This document shows positions 10,561-20,469 of a stretch of 64,000 nucleotides of DNA, piece after piece. The translations under genes and the position numbers were made by a program. The number at the start of each line of letters is the position of its first letter. Within the stretch, counting starts at the first letter, position 1. The stretch lies in assembly GCF_028583425.1 (NCBI RefSeq), contig NC_072796.1, positions 86,294,464-86,358,463 of the forward strand, written 5' to 3'. Under the pieces are notes generated by a model. The model was not told where the DNA came from. It made no database searches and saw only the letters and a program-made list of their open reading frames with translations. The stretch comes from Eublepharis macularius. Its lineage: Eukaryota > Chordata > Lepidosauria > Squamata > Eublepharidae.

Positions 10561-11971
10561 CTGGGCCTCGTTGGGGCTGGGTCTCGCTCCCTCGCCCATT
10601 AAGAAAGAGGCTATGCACTCTCTCCTGGATCGTTATCCCAATAGATCTGCAGCGGATTACTTGTGGGCAGGGTTTAACTTTGGTTTCCGCATCCCTTTCA
10701 CTGGCCCCAGGGTTCCCACGACTTCTGGCAACTTAAAATCAGCCAGGGATATGCCGGATGCTGTTTCAAGCAAGCTGGCCAAGGAGCTTAAGGCTTGGCG
10801 GATTGCAGGCCCATTTCAGGCCCCTCCATTTTCTAATCTACAGGTGTCACATTTGGGGGTGGTCCCTAAGAATGCCCCGGGTGAATACCGCCTTATTCAC
10901 CATCTTTCTTACCCAAAGGGTTCCTCTGTTAACGATGCCATTCCACCTGAGCTTTGCTCGGTGCGCTATGCGTCCTTCGATCAGGCAGTGTGCTTGGTCC
11001 GGTCTTGTGGCTCTGGAGCCCTTATGGCTAAGTGTGGCATCCAGTCTGCCTTCCGGTTGCTGCCTGTACACCCAGATGATTTTTGCCTGCTAGGCTTTAA
11101 GTTTGAGGGTTCCTGGTATGTGGACAAAGCCATGCCCATGGGTTGCTCTATCGCTTGCGCAGCCTTTGAGAACTTTAGTACTTTCCTTGAGTGGGCTGCC
11201 AAGGGTTGGCTAGGGTGCCCTCAGGTCATGCACTACCTTGATGACTTCCTCCTGGTAGCGCCCCCTGGGGGTCATGTATGTGCTGACAGGCTGGCGGGTT
11301 TCCAAGCCCTTGCCTTTGATCTGGGGGTCCCTTTGGCAGAGGAGAAGATGGAAGGTCTGGCCTCCCGGCTCACCTATCTTGGGATTGAACTTGACTCTGT
11401 AATCGGGTGCTCCAGGTTTCCCCAGGATAAGCTCTTGGCATTGCAGGAGCTTGTTCAGGGTACATTTGATAGGCCCAAAACTACACTGAATGGTTTGCAG
11501 TCCCTCTTGGGCCACCTCAATTATGCCTGCCGGGTTGTCTCCCCTGGCTGCCCCTTCTGTGCTCGCCTGGCCAGGGCCATGTGCGGGGTCTCTTCTCCCC
11601 GACACCACGTTAGGATTTCTAAGGGCTTGAAGGAAGACCTGAGGGTTTGGCTGGAATTTTTATCCCGATACAATGGGGTGTCTTTTTGGCAGGACACATG
11701 GACGGCATCTCCGACTCTTCAGGTTCATTCTGATGCCGCTGGCAGTGGGGGGGGGGTTGGGATTTACCTCAATGGCCGTTGGTGTGCCCAGCCCTGGCCT
11801 ACTCAGTGGGATGGGTCTGGTTTGTTGCATGATCTCACATTCCTGGAGCTTTTTCCTATTCTGGTAGCTGTCATCATCTGGGTTGAACAATTCAGTAATA
11901 AGAGGGTGGTGTTCTGGTGTGACAACTTAGCTGTTGTCAAGGTATTAAATAAGCAATCCTCGCGCTCTTAG
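10560..11971 (+). pseudogene. Ngaro reverse transcriptase and RNase H
   Basis: DIRS-type RT with WRIAGPFQAPPFSNLQVSHLG, EYRLIHHLSYPKGSSVND, the palm region AKCGIQSAFRLLPVHPDD, KAMPMGCSIACAAFE and the catalytic HYLDDFLLVAP at about 11231-11263. A connection region LNGLQSLLGHLNYACRVV and an RNase H (VHSDAAGSGGGVGIYLNGRW; FWCDNLAVVKVLNKQSSRS) follow. This form of RT separates DIRS/Ngaro from Gypsy. The element as a whole is broken. Confidence 0.85.
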
Positions 11972-12175
11972 CGGGTTATGCGCCTGATGCACAGGTTCGT
12001 CCTGGTGTGCCTCAAAAGTAACATCTGTTTCTCTGTAAAGCATATAGCAGGTACAGATAACGGCATTGCAGACACATTATCTTGCTTCCAGACGGAGCGG
12101 TTCTTTGCCTTGGCACCGGAGGCACGTCGGGACCCGGACCCATTCCCGGAGGAACTCTGGAACCTTGGGAACGTT

Positions 12176-12330
12176 CCATAGTGCAGGGAGTATTAGCATC
12201 TGTCGCTCCATCTTCCTTGAAGGCGTACCAAAGGGCCCTCATAGGTTTTTTAGCCCTTTCTTTTAAATGGGGTGGGTCGGGCAGACTTCCCACTTCCCCG
12301 ATATGCCAAGGCATCTGGCTGGGGATGTGA
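12176..12330 (+). pseudogene. Ngaro recombinase-region start
   Basis: The frame at 12082-12330 contains SIVQGVLASVAPSSLKAYQRALIGF, the helical pattern that opens the SAM-like N-terminal domain of DIRS-type tyrosine recombinases (Ser-x-x-Thr/Lys-x-Tyr-x-x-Ala). Only this short piece is recognised; the catalytic region was not. Confidence 0.5.
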
Positions 12331-12399
12331 TCTAGGCCTTGCACAATTTGTCACCATAAAGTGGTTCGGATCAAGGGGGATGACCTGGAGTTCACTGAT

Positions 12400-12816
12400 G
12401 CCTCGCTTTTGACGTCTTGCGGAGCGTGAGGGACCACCAGACGCGGTTATCCTGCAGCTGGGGGAAAACGACCTGCCCAGAAGGACCAAGTTGGAAGTGT
12501 TACAGGACATGTTAAGGGACTTGGGTTTGTTGAGGGATGGTTATGAGAATATGACGTTAATTTGGTCTGATCTGCTTGAGCGCTGTACCTGGAGGGGAGC
12601 CCGGGACAACGCCAGGGTGGCCTTGGCCCGCAGGTGGCTATCCAAAAGAGTTGGTCAAACAGTTAGGGAGTATGGGGCACTGGTTATAGATCACCCTGAC
12701 ATTTCTTTCAGAATTTCGGCCTTGTATCGCCCGGATGGAGTGCTCCTGTCCAGCTGGGGTCAGGACATTTGGCTACAGGATATACGGGACGGTTTGTTGT
12801 ATTGGATGAAGGATTA
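12400..12816 (+). pseudogene. SGNH-hydrolase-like region of Ngaro
   Basis: The region reads LQLGENDLPRRTKLEVLQDM, then MTLIWSDLLERCTWRGA and, near the end, YRPDGVLLSSWGQDIWL. G-x-N-D is block III of SGNH/GDSL esterases and the last motif sits where block V is found. Ngaro-type elements of vertebrates are known to carry such a hydrolase after the polymerase, which supports the family call. Its role in the element is unknown. Confidence 0.6.
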
Positions 12817-13169
12817 GGAGCTTTGGCAGGGAGCCATTTCGTGGCTCCAGTGGCGGTTGGGCGTTGGGCACCGATCCCTGTGGGGAAAATCAGGGCTGGC
12901 AGGCACTGTTTTCCCATAGATGGGGATCCCCATAAGGGATCTTGGACCAGGCAGGGCAATGGCAGGCCCAGCTCGGGGGGCTGCCAAGGCATGCCTGCTT
13001 CCAGGTGATGGGGGAACCACACAGAGGCTTCCGCCCGGTGTGGACCCCTCAAGTGTCATCCCGGGGTGTCCCCCTTCAGCAGGCGGGCTGAGTGTGTCAT
13101 CGGCTGGCAGGTGGGTCACCCAATGCTGGGATCCGTGCCCTACGCTGCTAACGCTCCTTTTCCTTTTCT

Positions 13170-13190
13170 GTAACCAATAAAGTTGTGGCC
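13170..13190 (+). promoter_or_regulatory. Poly(A) signal of Ngaro element
   Basis: CCAATAAAG near 13173-13181 with a TGTTCTT-rich stretch just downstream. Position at the end of the GC-rich block fits the element's 3' processing site. Confidence 0.5.
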
Positions 13191-13234
13191 TGTTCTTATC
13201 CAGCAAAGCTGTTGCGTAATTTTTTCCTGCACTA

Positions 13235-14200
13235 GATACCTGCCTTAAGCTTGCCCCGCAAACAGACTGCATGTATGTCTGTATGAAAAGGCAAAAAGGA
13301 TTGAGATTGTGACGATTTCACAATGGATTGTAGGCCAACCTTTGTGTTCAGAGAACTGTCGACTGTGAGAGTAAACAGTGCTTGGCTATGTGGACCAATC
13401 ATCTGCCTCGCTTGGAAGCAGTGAACATGCTCAGTGATTAAAATGCTTCTAATTATATCATACACATGATTGGCTAGTAATAAAACAAGCCTCCCACAAA
13501 CTGCCTTCAATTGAAATCAGACACACCACTGGTCCAGCTGTTTCAAGATTATCTTTGGCTGTCGTAGCTGAAAGTAGGAATGATGTAGGTCCAAAGAAGA
13601 ACCACAACAGCACCAGGATTGTCCATCACAGTTGCAAAACTTGTCTTATTCACTATTGGATTATACAAACTTAGCTAAATGGAGACCTAAAAATAGGCCT
13701 ACTAATAAACACAACTGAATAAATACATTTTCAGCTGAAGATGTCAAAGTGGTATCTTTCAGTGCTGAACATTTCTTTTCAAATGGGAACTCAAAAATTA
13801 CATCTTGTAACTGTTTAAAAAATGCTGGAACTTCTCATCACTGGAGTTATTTTAATAACTCACCTTCAAGTTTTCTGTGCAAAAGCTAGGAGGAGGGTTA
13901 TTACAATGGCATAATAGCTAATAACATGGATCCTGCGGGAAAGGTTATTCTGAAAAGGAAAAATTATTTAGGGCCAAAGTATCTGTATAATTTGTGTCTA
14001 TGAATGGTTAACATCAGAAATGTAGAAGCTGAATAAGAGTAGTTCTTATATTCAGAAACTTTATACTTACTGAAACCTTTTAAAAAATAAATAATGTCCA
14101 TCAATGCCTTCCATATTCTTAAAGGATCATGCTATGATTAATGATATTAGCTAACAGGGGCTTTGCTTGAATAGCAAGCTGATAGTGTCCTTGAAAAAGT
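13235..14200. other. Unannotated intergenic DNA
   Basis: No gene or recognisable repeat found. Composition returns to AT-rich after the Ngaro-like block. Confidence 0.4.
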
Positions 14201-14553
14201 CATGGAGGGGTAGGGTTGCCAGGCCCCCTCAACCTCCTGGTGGGGGACAGGGGCCTGACACTTACCTTTGGGGAAAGAGGGGGGGAGCGCATGCAGAGCA
14301 CATGCACATGCCACCACAGGCGTGATGACGTCACTTCAGGAGTGACATCATCGCACGGCCCCTGGGCAGGCCTGTTTTCGGGCCTGATCCATGGCAGAAC
14401 GGGCCCATTTTGGGCACTGCTGAGTGCAGGAGCATTCTTGCACTCTGCAGCACCTCAAAACGGGCTCAATCTGCACTGAAATGGGCCCGTTTTGGAGCGC
14501 TGCGGAGCACAGGTGTGCTCTGCAGCTGCTGAAAATGGGCCAGTTCGCCATGG

Positions 14554-15626
14554 TGTCCGGGGTCTGGGTCCCAGCCCCCAGACTTGGTAGGAGGGAACAG
14601 CAGGTCAGCCGGGCTGACGGGCAAACAGAGGGGGCAGCCAGCAGACAGCAGGTCAACTGGTCAGCCAGCTGACAGCAGGTCAACCGGTCTGACTGGCAGG
14701 CAGAGGGGGCAGCTGGGGGACAGCAGGTCAACCCCTCCCACAGGCAAATGGAGCCAGAACCTGCCGGTGCCAGGGGCAAGGGGCAAAAGCCCAGGGCCTC
14801 AGGAGGCAGGGGGAGACAGGGAGAGGCCAGCGAGTCCCACTCCCCTAGGGAGGGAAAGGGGGCTAGGCAAGGCGGAAGGGGGCAAGGGCAGAGGGATTGG
14901 GAGCCCAGCAGTCACCCACCCAAAGACCTTACCTGAGAAGGAGAAGCAGCAGCAGCCCCAACAACCCAAAGCCATGCCCCAGCTAGAAAATAGTAGCCTG
15001 GCCCAGGAGTTGCCAAAAGCCAAGCCACTCCAGGTGGGGCTATTGGAGGCACTCTGCAGGAAGCCCTGGGCAACCAGCCAAGGAGCCGCAGCTGGACCCA
15101 CCTTCAGCCATCAGCTCTGCCAGGGAGGCTGGGCTGCTAGCCAGGGGACTGCAGCTGGACAGGCCTTCAGCAATCAGCCAAGGCAGGGAGGCTGGGCAGC
15201 CAGAGAACAAGGCACAGCTGGTGCTGGTCGGTGGGGCCAGATCAGCTACCCCAGCTGCAACTGCTTGGTGCAGCCCAAGGCCAGGCTGGAAGAGGGGTGG
15301 GGCAGTAGAAGGAAGCCCTATAAAAGCTGGCTGGGAAGAGCCCTGTGGTGGTGGGTGTGAGTGAGGAGTGATGATGTGGAGTGAGAGCAGTAAGATGCAA
15401 GGGTGGAGGTTTGGAGGAGAGTTCTGGAAGGAGGAGATGAAGGAGGACGCAGAGGGTAAGCAGGCCAGGTTGAGCAGGCCAGCGAGTGGACTGAGAGGGA
15501 GTCTGGGTGAGGTATACCGCCCCTCCTTCCACAGAGCAGGGTCCTGCAGAATCCCTGGCCCCCCTGTGACGTCAGGAGCAGACCGCCCAGTGCCACGCCC
15601 AGCGGCAGCGGCGGCAAGCCCTGACA
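14554..15626 (+). repeat. 5' LTR of Gypsy copy 2
   Basis: 1073 bp with TG...CA ends. The U3 part differs strongly from that of copy 1, whereas the part from the TATA region to the end (about 15345-15626) is nearly the same in both elements. TATAAAA box at about 15319-15325. Confidence 0.93.
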
Positions 15627-18600
15627 AGTTGGTGGCCCGTACGGGGAGAGATGTTCCAACGCAGGCACCAGTCAAGGGGCGGCCTCCCAAGGCCGCCGCC
15701 CCAGCGGAGCTTGGACCGTGGCTGGAGGAACGCCAGGATAGGATGTGGGGAAAGCTGGAGGCAGCCTACCCAGCCGCTCCAGTAGAACTAGCACAGACAG
15801 CGGAGCTGCAGAGGCAAGCCAGCGTGCTCACTGAGGCCTTGCCAAGGGTTTGCGCCCTCGTTTGGGAAAATAACCCACCGCCTGGCAAGCAGGTGCAGAG
15901 TCTATGTGCCACCGTGAAGATAGGCCGGCTGATCCTACAAGCCCTGTTGGACTCTGGGAGTGCAGTCTCAGCAATTCGGCCCCAGCTCCTCCCAGCTGCC
16001 ACCCCAGTGTACCGCTGGATCCCAGTGACGGATGTGATGGGCCGCACCCAGCCGTACCCTACGGCCCTAATCACGATAGAGTACCTAGGGGTCCGCCACC
16101 AAATGGAAGTTGCCCAGTTAGCTCACCTACCCGTACCAATACTGCTGGGAAGAGATGCCCCAGGGTTCTTCAGGCTCCTCCAGCAGGCAGCGAAGAAATT
16201 GGGAAGAGACACCCCAGGGACCGCCGGGTCTCGGCTGAAGGCGGCAGGGGAAGTGACAGACCCACAAGTTGCCACCGCTCTGCAAATGGAGGCCAACGAC
16301 CCGGGAGAGGGTCCCTCCACCAGGCCAGGGGCAGAACCACGGACTGGAGGCCCAGCTGGAACCCTGGCAGACCGCCCATTCCGTGATGCCCAAGGGGCAG
16401 ATGAGTCCTTGCAGCGCTTGCGAGAGACAGCCGCTCGTGAGGAGGAGCAAGTGCGGGATGAACGGAGGTCCCAACGGCTCCCTCGCATCGAGAAGCAAGG
16501 AGGGGTCTGGGTTCGCATAGCTCGTGCCCCAAATGGCCAGGGGGAGGTCCGCCAACTACTTGTGCCAGCAGCCTATCGGGCAGAAGTCCTCCGCACGGCC
16601 CATGAGCATGCTTGGGCCGGGCACCTCGGGCACCACAAGACCCTGAGGAAGGTTCTTGAGCAATTCTTCTGGCCCTCCGTGAATGCAGACGTGAAGGCCC
16701 ACTGCCGCTCGTGTCCCACCTGCCAGCGGGTGGCAGCCCGCCGCCCGCCGAAGGCCCCCCTCTCCCCGCTGCCCGTCATGGAGACGCCCTTCCAACGCAT
16801 CGCAATGGACTTCATCGGACCGCTGCCACGCACACCCCGGGGCCATCGCTTTGCCCTGGTGATTGTGGACTATGCCACGCGGTTCCCCGAGGTCATCCCG
16901 CTGAAGACCATGCAGACCCCGGGGATGGTACGGGCCCTGTCCAAGTTTTTCGCGATGGTGGGGCTGCCAGATGAAATTTTGACGGATCGGGGGGGCCCGT
17001 TCCGTGCCACAGCCATGCGTCAGCTCTGCCGGAATTTGGGGATCCGGCAGGTGTTCACCTCGGCGTACCACCCTCAAACAGACGGGTTGGCAGAGCGGCT
17101 GAACCAGACCGTCAAGGAGGCCCTGAAGAAGATGACGCGGGACAAGCCTCACCAGTGGGACTTGTACATCGACCCGCTCATGTTCGCCCTCCGGGAGACC
17201 ACGCAGGCCTCCACTGGCTTCAGCCCATTCGAGCTGCTATATGGGCGCAAGCCAAGGGGGATGCTCTCCCGGCTGACGGAACGCTGGGGGCCCCGGGCCA
17301 GCAGCCCCGCGCCCCCCATACAGGAGTACGTGAGCCGGCTCCGTGACCGGGTGCAACAGTCCCAAGCGGAGGCAAATCGCAGACTGACTCGCACCCAGTC
17401 AAAGCAAAAGGCCGCCTATGACCGGGGTGCGCGGATGAGGACTTTCCAGGCCGGAGAGAAGGTCCTCGTGCACCACTCGGTGTTCCCAAGAGAGGAAGGG
17501 GACCCATGGAGGGGTCCCTACCAGATTCGAAGGGTGCTGGGCCCCACCACCTATGAAGTCCAGTGTGGGGTCGGCCGGCGTCGGCGGAAGACCCTGCATG
17601 TGAACCTCCTAAAGCAGTGGCACGAGCGCCCAAAAGAGGAGTGCGGCGTGGCTGAGGACCCGCTAGAGCTCCCTGACAGTGTGCTGCCTTGGACCACTGA
17701 TGCCCCGGAGTTTGAGGAGCCCAAGGTGGACCCTCAGCTCAACCCAGCTCAGAGGGCCCAGCTACAAGACCTCTGGGCTCGGATTCCCGGGGTCTTCTCC
17801 CGCAGGCCGGGCAGCACGAGCCTGATCCAACATGCCATTCCAACGGACCCGGGGCAGACAGCCCGGGCTACCTGGCGCCCCATCCCCAGGAAGCGGTGGG
17901 AGGCAGTGGAGAAGGAGACCGACGAGATGCTCAGGCTTGGGGTAATCGAGCCCTCGCGAAGCGCTTGGAGGAGCCCGATAGTCTTGGTGCCCAAGCCGGA
18001 TGGGACCACCCGATTCTGCATCGACTATCGCGAACTGAATAAGGTGGCCCAGTTCGATGCATACCCCATGCCCCGAGCAGATGTGTTGGTAGACCACCTA
18101 GGGTCCGCCCGCTACCTGTCGGCCCTAGACTTGACGAAGGGCTACTGGCAAGTGCCCGTGCGGCCAGCGGACCGGGAGAAGACAGCCTTTGCCACCCCAC
18201 GAGGCCTCTTCCAGTTCAAGAAGATGCCGTTTGGTCTACACGGGGCAGCTGCCACGTTTCAGCGGCTGGTGGACCAAGTGCTGGGAGAGTGCCGGGCGTA
18301 TGCAATGGCGTACATAGATGACATCATCATCTTCAGCCCGGACTGGCCCACCCACCTCCAACACTTGGAAGCTGTTATGAGGGCCCTCCAGCGAGCCGGA
18401 CTACGGGCTAACCCAAAGAAGAGCCACCTGGGGTTCCAGGAACTCCAGTACCTGGGCTTTGTGGTCGGGGGAGGCCGAGTTCGCCCACCACCAGACAAGG
18501 TGGCCTCAATAGCTGATGCCCCCCAGCCCCGGACCAAGAAGCAGGTCCGACGTTTCCTGGGACTACTGGGGTATTACGGGCGGTTCATCCCCCACTTTGC

Positions 18601-19963
18601 CTCCCGAGCCGCCCCCCTGACAGACTGCTTAAAGAAGGGGCTGCCCAACCAAGTCCGGTGGACCCCAGCACTAGAAGCAGCTTTCAAGGACCTGCGGTCA
18701 GCCCTCTCTAATACCACAGCCCTGTGGAACCCGGACTTTGACCGACCCTTTACGCTGGCCACAGACGCTTCTGACACCGGCCTTGGGGCAGTCCTGACTC
18801 AGGAACGTGACGGAACCGACGTCCCCATCCTCTTCCTGAGTCGGAAGCTGCAGCCCGCAGAGAGGCGCTATGCAACAGTGGAGCGGGAGGCCCTAGCGGT
18901 CAAGTGGGCAGTGGGGGCCCTGCAATACTACCTGGCCAATAATCCCTTTGTCCTACTAACGGACCATGCGCCCCTGCAGTGGCTCCACCACATGAAGGCA
19001 CACAACCCCCGTGTGCTGCGGTGGTACCTCTCCCTCCTCCCTTTCCGGTTCACCATCAAGTACCGCAAGGGGGCGCAGCATGTGGATGCGGACTTCATGT
19101 CCCGCATGTTTGAGTCTGACCCTGACCCCCACAACTCAAAGCTAAGCGGGGGGGTGTGTCCGGGGTCTGGGTCCCAGCCCCCAGACTTGGTAGGAGGGAA
19201 CAGCAGGTCAGCCGGGCTGACGGGCAAACAGAGGGGGCAGCCAGCAGACAGCAGGTCAACTGGTCAGCCAGCTGACAGCAGGTCAACCGGTCTGACTGGC
19301 AGGCAGAGGGGGCAGCTGGGGGACAGCAGGTCAACCCCTCCCACAGGCAAATGGAGCCAGAACCTGCCGGTGCCAGGGGCAAGGGGCAAAAGCCCAGGGC
19401 CTCAGGAGGCAGGGGGAGACAGGGAGAGGCCAGCGAGTCCCACTCCCCTAGGGAGGGAAAGGGGGCTAGGCAAGGCGGAAGGGGGCAAGGGCAGAGGGAT
19501 TGGGAGCCCAGCAGTCACCCACCCAAAGACCTTACCTGAGAAGGAGAAGCAGCAGCAGCCCCAACAACCCAAAGCCATGCCCCAGCTAGAAAATAGTAGC
19601 CTGGCCCAGGAGTTGCCAAAAGCCAAGCCACTCCAGGTGGGGCTATTGGAGGCACTCTGCAGGAAGCCCTGGGCAACCAGCCAAGGAGCCGCAGCTGGAC
19701 CCACCTTCAGCCATCAGCTCTGCCAGGGAGGCTGGGCTGCTAGCCAGGGGACTGCAGCTGGACAGGCCTTCAGCAATCAGCCAAGGCAGGGAGGCTGGGC
19801 AGCCAGAGAACAAGGCACAGCTGGTGCTGGTCAGTGGGGCCAGATCAGCTACCCCAGCTGCAACTGCTTGGTGCAGCCCAAGGCCAGGCTGGAAGAGGGG
19901 TGGGGCAGTAGAAGGAAGCCCTATAAAAGCTGGCTGGGAAGAGCCCTGTGGTGGTGGGTGTGA
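15368..19963 (+). CDS. Gypsy copy 2 polyprotein (PR-IN-RT-RNase H)
   Basis: One open frame of about 1531 codons runs from within the 5' LTR to within the 3' LTR. The first ATGs (15371, 15374) lie about 50 bases after the TATA box and may be the first in the transcript. Protease: ALLDSGSAVSAI at about residues 191-202. Integrase zinc finger: HAWAGHLGHHKTLRKVL...CRSCPTCQR, about residues 414-455. Integrase core: MDFIGPLPRT, LTDRGGPF and HPQTDGLAERLN, about 480-590. GPY/F tail: WRGPYQIRRVLGPTTYEVQ near 717. RT: about 835-1040 with FCIDYRELNK and YIDD (about 18310-18321). RNase H: about 1118-1240 with LATDASDTGLGAVL. The stretch before the protease shows no zinc knuckle or capsid-like pattern. 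The part inside the 3' LTR is probably not functional protein. Confidence 0.85.
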   Translation: MMMWSESSKMQGWRFGGEFWKEEMKEDAEGKQARLSRPASGLRGSLGEVYRPSFHRAGSCRIPGPPVTSGADRPVPRPAAAAASPDKLVARTGRDVPTQAPVKGRPPKAAAPAELGPWLEERQDRMWGKLEAAYPAAPVELAQTAELQRQASVLTEALPRVCALVWENNPPPGKQVQSLCATVKIGRLILQALLDSGSAVSAIRPQLLPAATPVYRWIPVTDVMGRTQPYPTALITIEYLGVRHQMEVAQLAHLPVPILLGRDAPGFFRLLQQAAKKLGRDTPGTAGSRLKAAGEVTDPQVATALQMEANDPGEGPSTRPGAEPRTGGPAGTLADRPFRDAQGADESLQRLRETAAREEEQVRDERRSQRLPRIEKQGGVWVRIARAPNGQGEVRQLLVPAAYRAEVLRTAHEHAWAGHLGHHKTLRKVLEQFFWPSVNADVKAHCRSCPTCQRVAARRPPKAPLSPLPVMETPFQRIAMDFIGPLPRTPRGHRFALVIVDYATRFPEVIPLKTMQTPGMVRALSKFFAMVGLPDEILTDRGGPFRATAMRQLCRNLGIRQVFTSAYHPQTDGLAERLNQTVKEALKKMTRDKPHQWDLYIDPLMFALRETTQASTGFSPFELLYGRKPRGMLSRLTERWGPRASSPAPPIQEYVSRLRDRVQQSQAEANRRLTRTQSKQKAAYDRGARMRTFQAGEKVLVHHSVFPREEGDPWRGPYQIRRVLGPTTYEVQCGVGRRRRKTLHVNLLKQWHERPKEECGVAEDPLELPDSVLPWTTDAPEFEEPKVDPQLNPAQRAQLQDLWARIPGVFSRRPGSTSLIQHAIPTDPGQTARATWRPIPRKRWEAVEKETDEMLRLGVIEPSRSAWRSPIVLVPKPDGTTRFCIDYRELNKVAQFDAYPMPRADVLVDHLGSARYLSALDLTKGYWQVPVRPADREKTAFATPRGLFQFKKMPFGLHGAAATFQRLVDQVLGECRAYAMAYIDDIIIFSPDWPTHLQHLEAVMRALQRAGLRANPKKSHLGFQELQYLGFVVGGGRVRPPPDKVASIADAPQPRTKKQVRRFLGLLGYYGRFIPHFASRAAPLTDCLKKGLPNQVRWTPALEAAFKDLRSALSNTTALWNPDFDRPFTLATDASDTGLGAVLTQERDGTDVPILFLSRKLQPAERRYATVEREALAVKWAVGALQYYLANNPFVLLTDHAPLQWLHHMKAHNPRVLRWYLSLLPFRFTIKYRKGAQHVDADFMSRMFESDPDPHNSKLSGGVCPGSGSQPPDLVGGNSRSAGLTGKQRGQPADSRSTGQPADSRSTGLTGRQRGQLGDSRSTPPTGKWSQNLPVPGARGKSPGPQEAGGDRERPASPTPLGRERGLGKAEGGKGRGIGSPAVTHPKTLPEKEKQQQPQQPKAMPQLENSSLAQELPKAKPLQVGLLEALCRKPWATSQGAAAGPTFSHQLCQGGWAASQGTAAGQAFSNQPRQGGWAAREQGTAGAGQWGQISYPSCNCLVQPKARLEEGWGSRRKPYKSWLGRALWWWV
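15630..15647 (+). other. Primer binding site, tRNA-Ile type
   Basis: TGGTGGCCCGTACGGGGA, three bases downstream of the 5' LTR, identical to the site in copy 1 and complementary to the 3' end of vertebrate tRNA-Ile(AAU). Confidence 0.8.
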
Positions 19964-20229
19964 GTGAGGAGTGATGATGTGGAGTGAGAGCAGTAAGATG
20001 CAAGGGTGGAGGTTTGGAGGAGAGTTCTGGAAGGAGGAGATGAAGGAGGACGCAGAGGGTAAGCAGGCCAGGTTGAGCAGGCCAGCGAGTGGACTGAGAG
20101 GGAGTCTGGGTGAGGTATACCGCCCCTCCTTCCACAGAGCAGGGTCCTGCAGAATCCCTGGCCCCCCTGTGACGTCAGGAGCAGACCGCCCAGTGCCACG
20201 CCCAGCGGCAGCGGCGGCAAGCCCTGACA
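19157..20229 (+). repeat. 3' LTR of Gypsy copy 2
   Basis: 1073 bp, one visible difference from the 5' LTR. Followed by CATGG and then the right part of the host hAT element. Confidence 0.93.
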
Positions 20230-20469
20230 CATGGATCAGGGCCATTTTGAGTGCTGCAGAGCACAGGATCACCCCAGGAGCGGCCCCAATCCAGGCCAAA
20301 ATGGGCACAATCCTGGCGGCTACAGCGCACAGGAGTGTGCCACACCTCAGAGGAGTACACAAGGAAGGTGCGCGCCCTCCTAGTGCTCAGGTAAGTGGGG
20401 GCAGGGGGTGGGGATTGGGGGTGGGGGATCCCCTGCCCCCACCGGGGGTCTGGGATCCCTATGGAGGGG

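Larger units (their letters stand above)
3300..13230 (+). mobile_element. Ngaro/DIRS-type tyrosine-recombinase retrotransposon, broken
   Basis: A GC-rich block in AT-rich surroundings. In order on the plus strand it holds a GC-rich leader with inverted-repeat sequence CCGGCCCC/GGGGCCGG near 3309-3332, a basic and serine-rich ORF1 region, a zinc-motif gag-like region, a DIRS-type reverse transcriptase and RNase H, a short piece resembling the start of the recombinase region, an SGNH-hydrolase-like region and an AATAAA signal near 13175. The RT with YLDD and the gag signature CWEYNQGKC...C...H..C..C.GPHP...C are typical of DIRS/Ngaro elements; the SGNH domain points to the Ngaro branch. It is broken in several places and is split by a Gypsy insertion at 4766-9574. 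Ends are approximate because I could not resolve the split direct repeats expected of Ngaro. It must be older than the Gypsy insertion. Confidence 0.75.
14554..20229 (+). mobile_element. Ty3/Gypsy (Gmr1-type) retrotransposon copy 2, young
   Basis: LTRs of 1073 bp (14554-15626 and 19157-20229), starting TGTCCGGGG and ending CCCTGACA, flanked by 5-bp duplication CATGG (14549-14553 and 20230-20234). I see one base difference between the LTRs, so the insertion is very recent. The tRNA-Ile type primer site and the purine tract AAGCGGGGGGG before the 3' LTR are in place. Parts in order are protease, integrase zinc finger, integrase core, GPY/F tail, reverse transcriptase and RNase H. The pol region looks whole. 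No gag-like part or envelope was recognised. The internal order integrase before RT is that of the Gmr1 group of Gypsy elements. Confidence 0.94.
14211..20461 (+). mobile_element. Non-autonomous hAT element, split by Gypsy
   Basis: Left end TAGGGTTGCCAGGCCCCC (14211) and right end, read in reverse, TAGGGATCCCAGACCCCC form imperfect terminal inverted repeats. The 8-bp sequence TGGAGGGG flanks both sides (14203-14210 and 20462-20469), the duplication length typical of hAT. Without the Gypsy insertion (14554-20229) and its duplicated CATGG the element is about 570 bp and encodes nothing. Its body contains several blocks of the form GGGCCNATTTTG...GCTGCNGAGCACAGG. Confidence 0.75.

Noticed and set aside
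14554-20229. Endogenous retrovirus
   Set aside because: No envelope-like region, Gypsy-type RT, and Gmr1-type order; it is better called a Ty3/Gypsy LTR retrotransposon.
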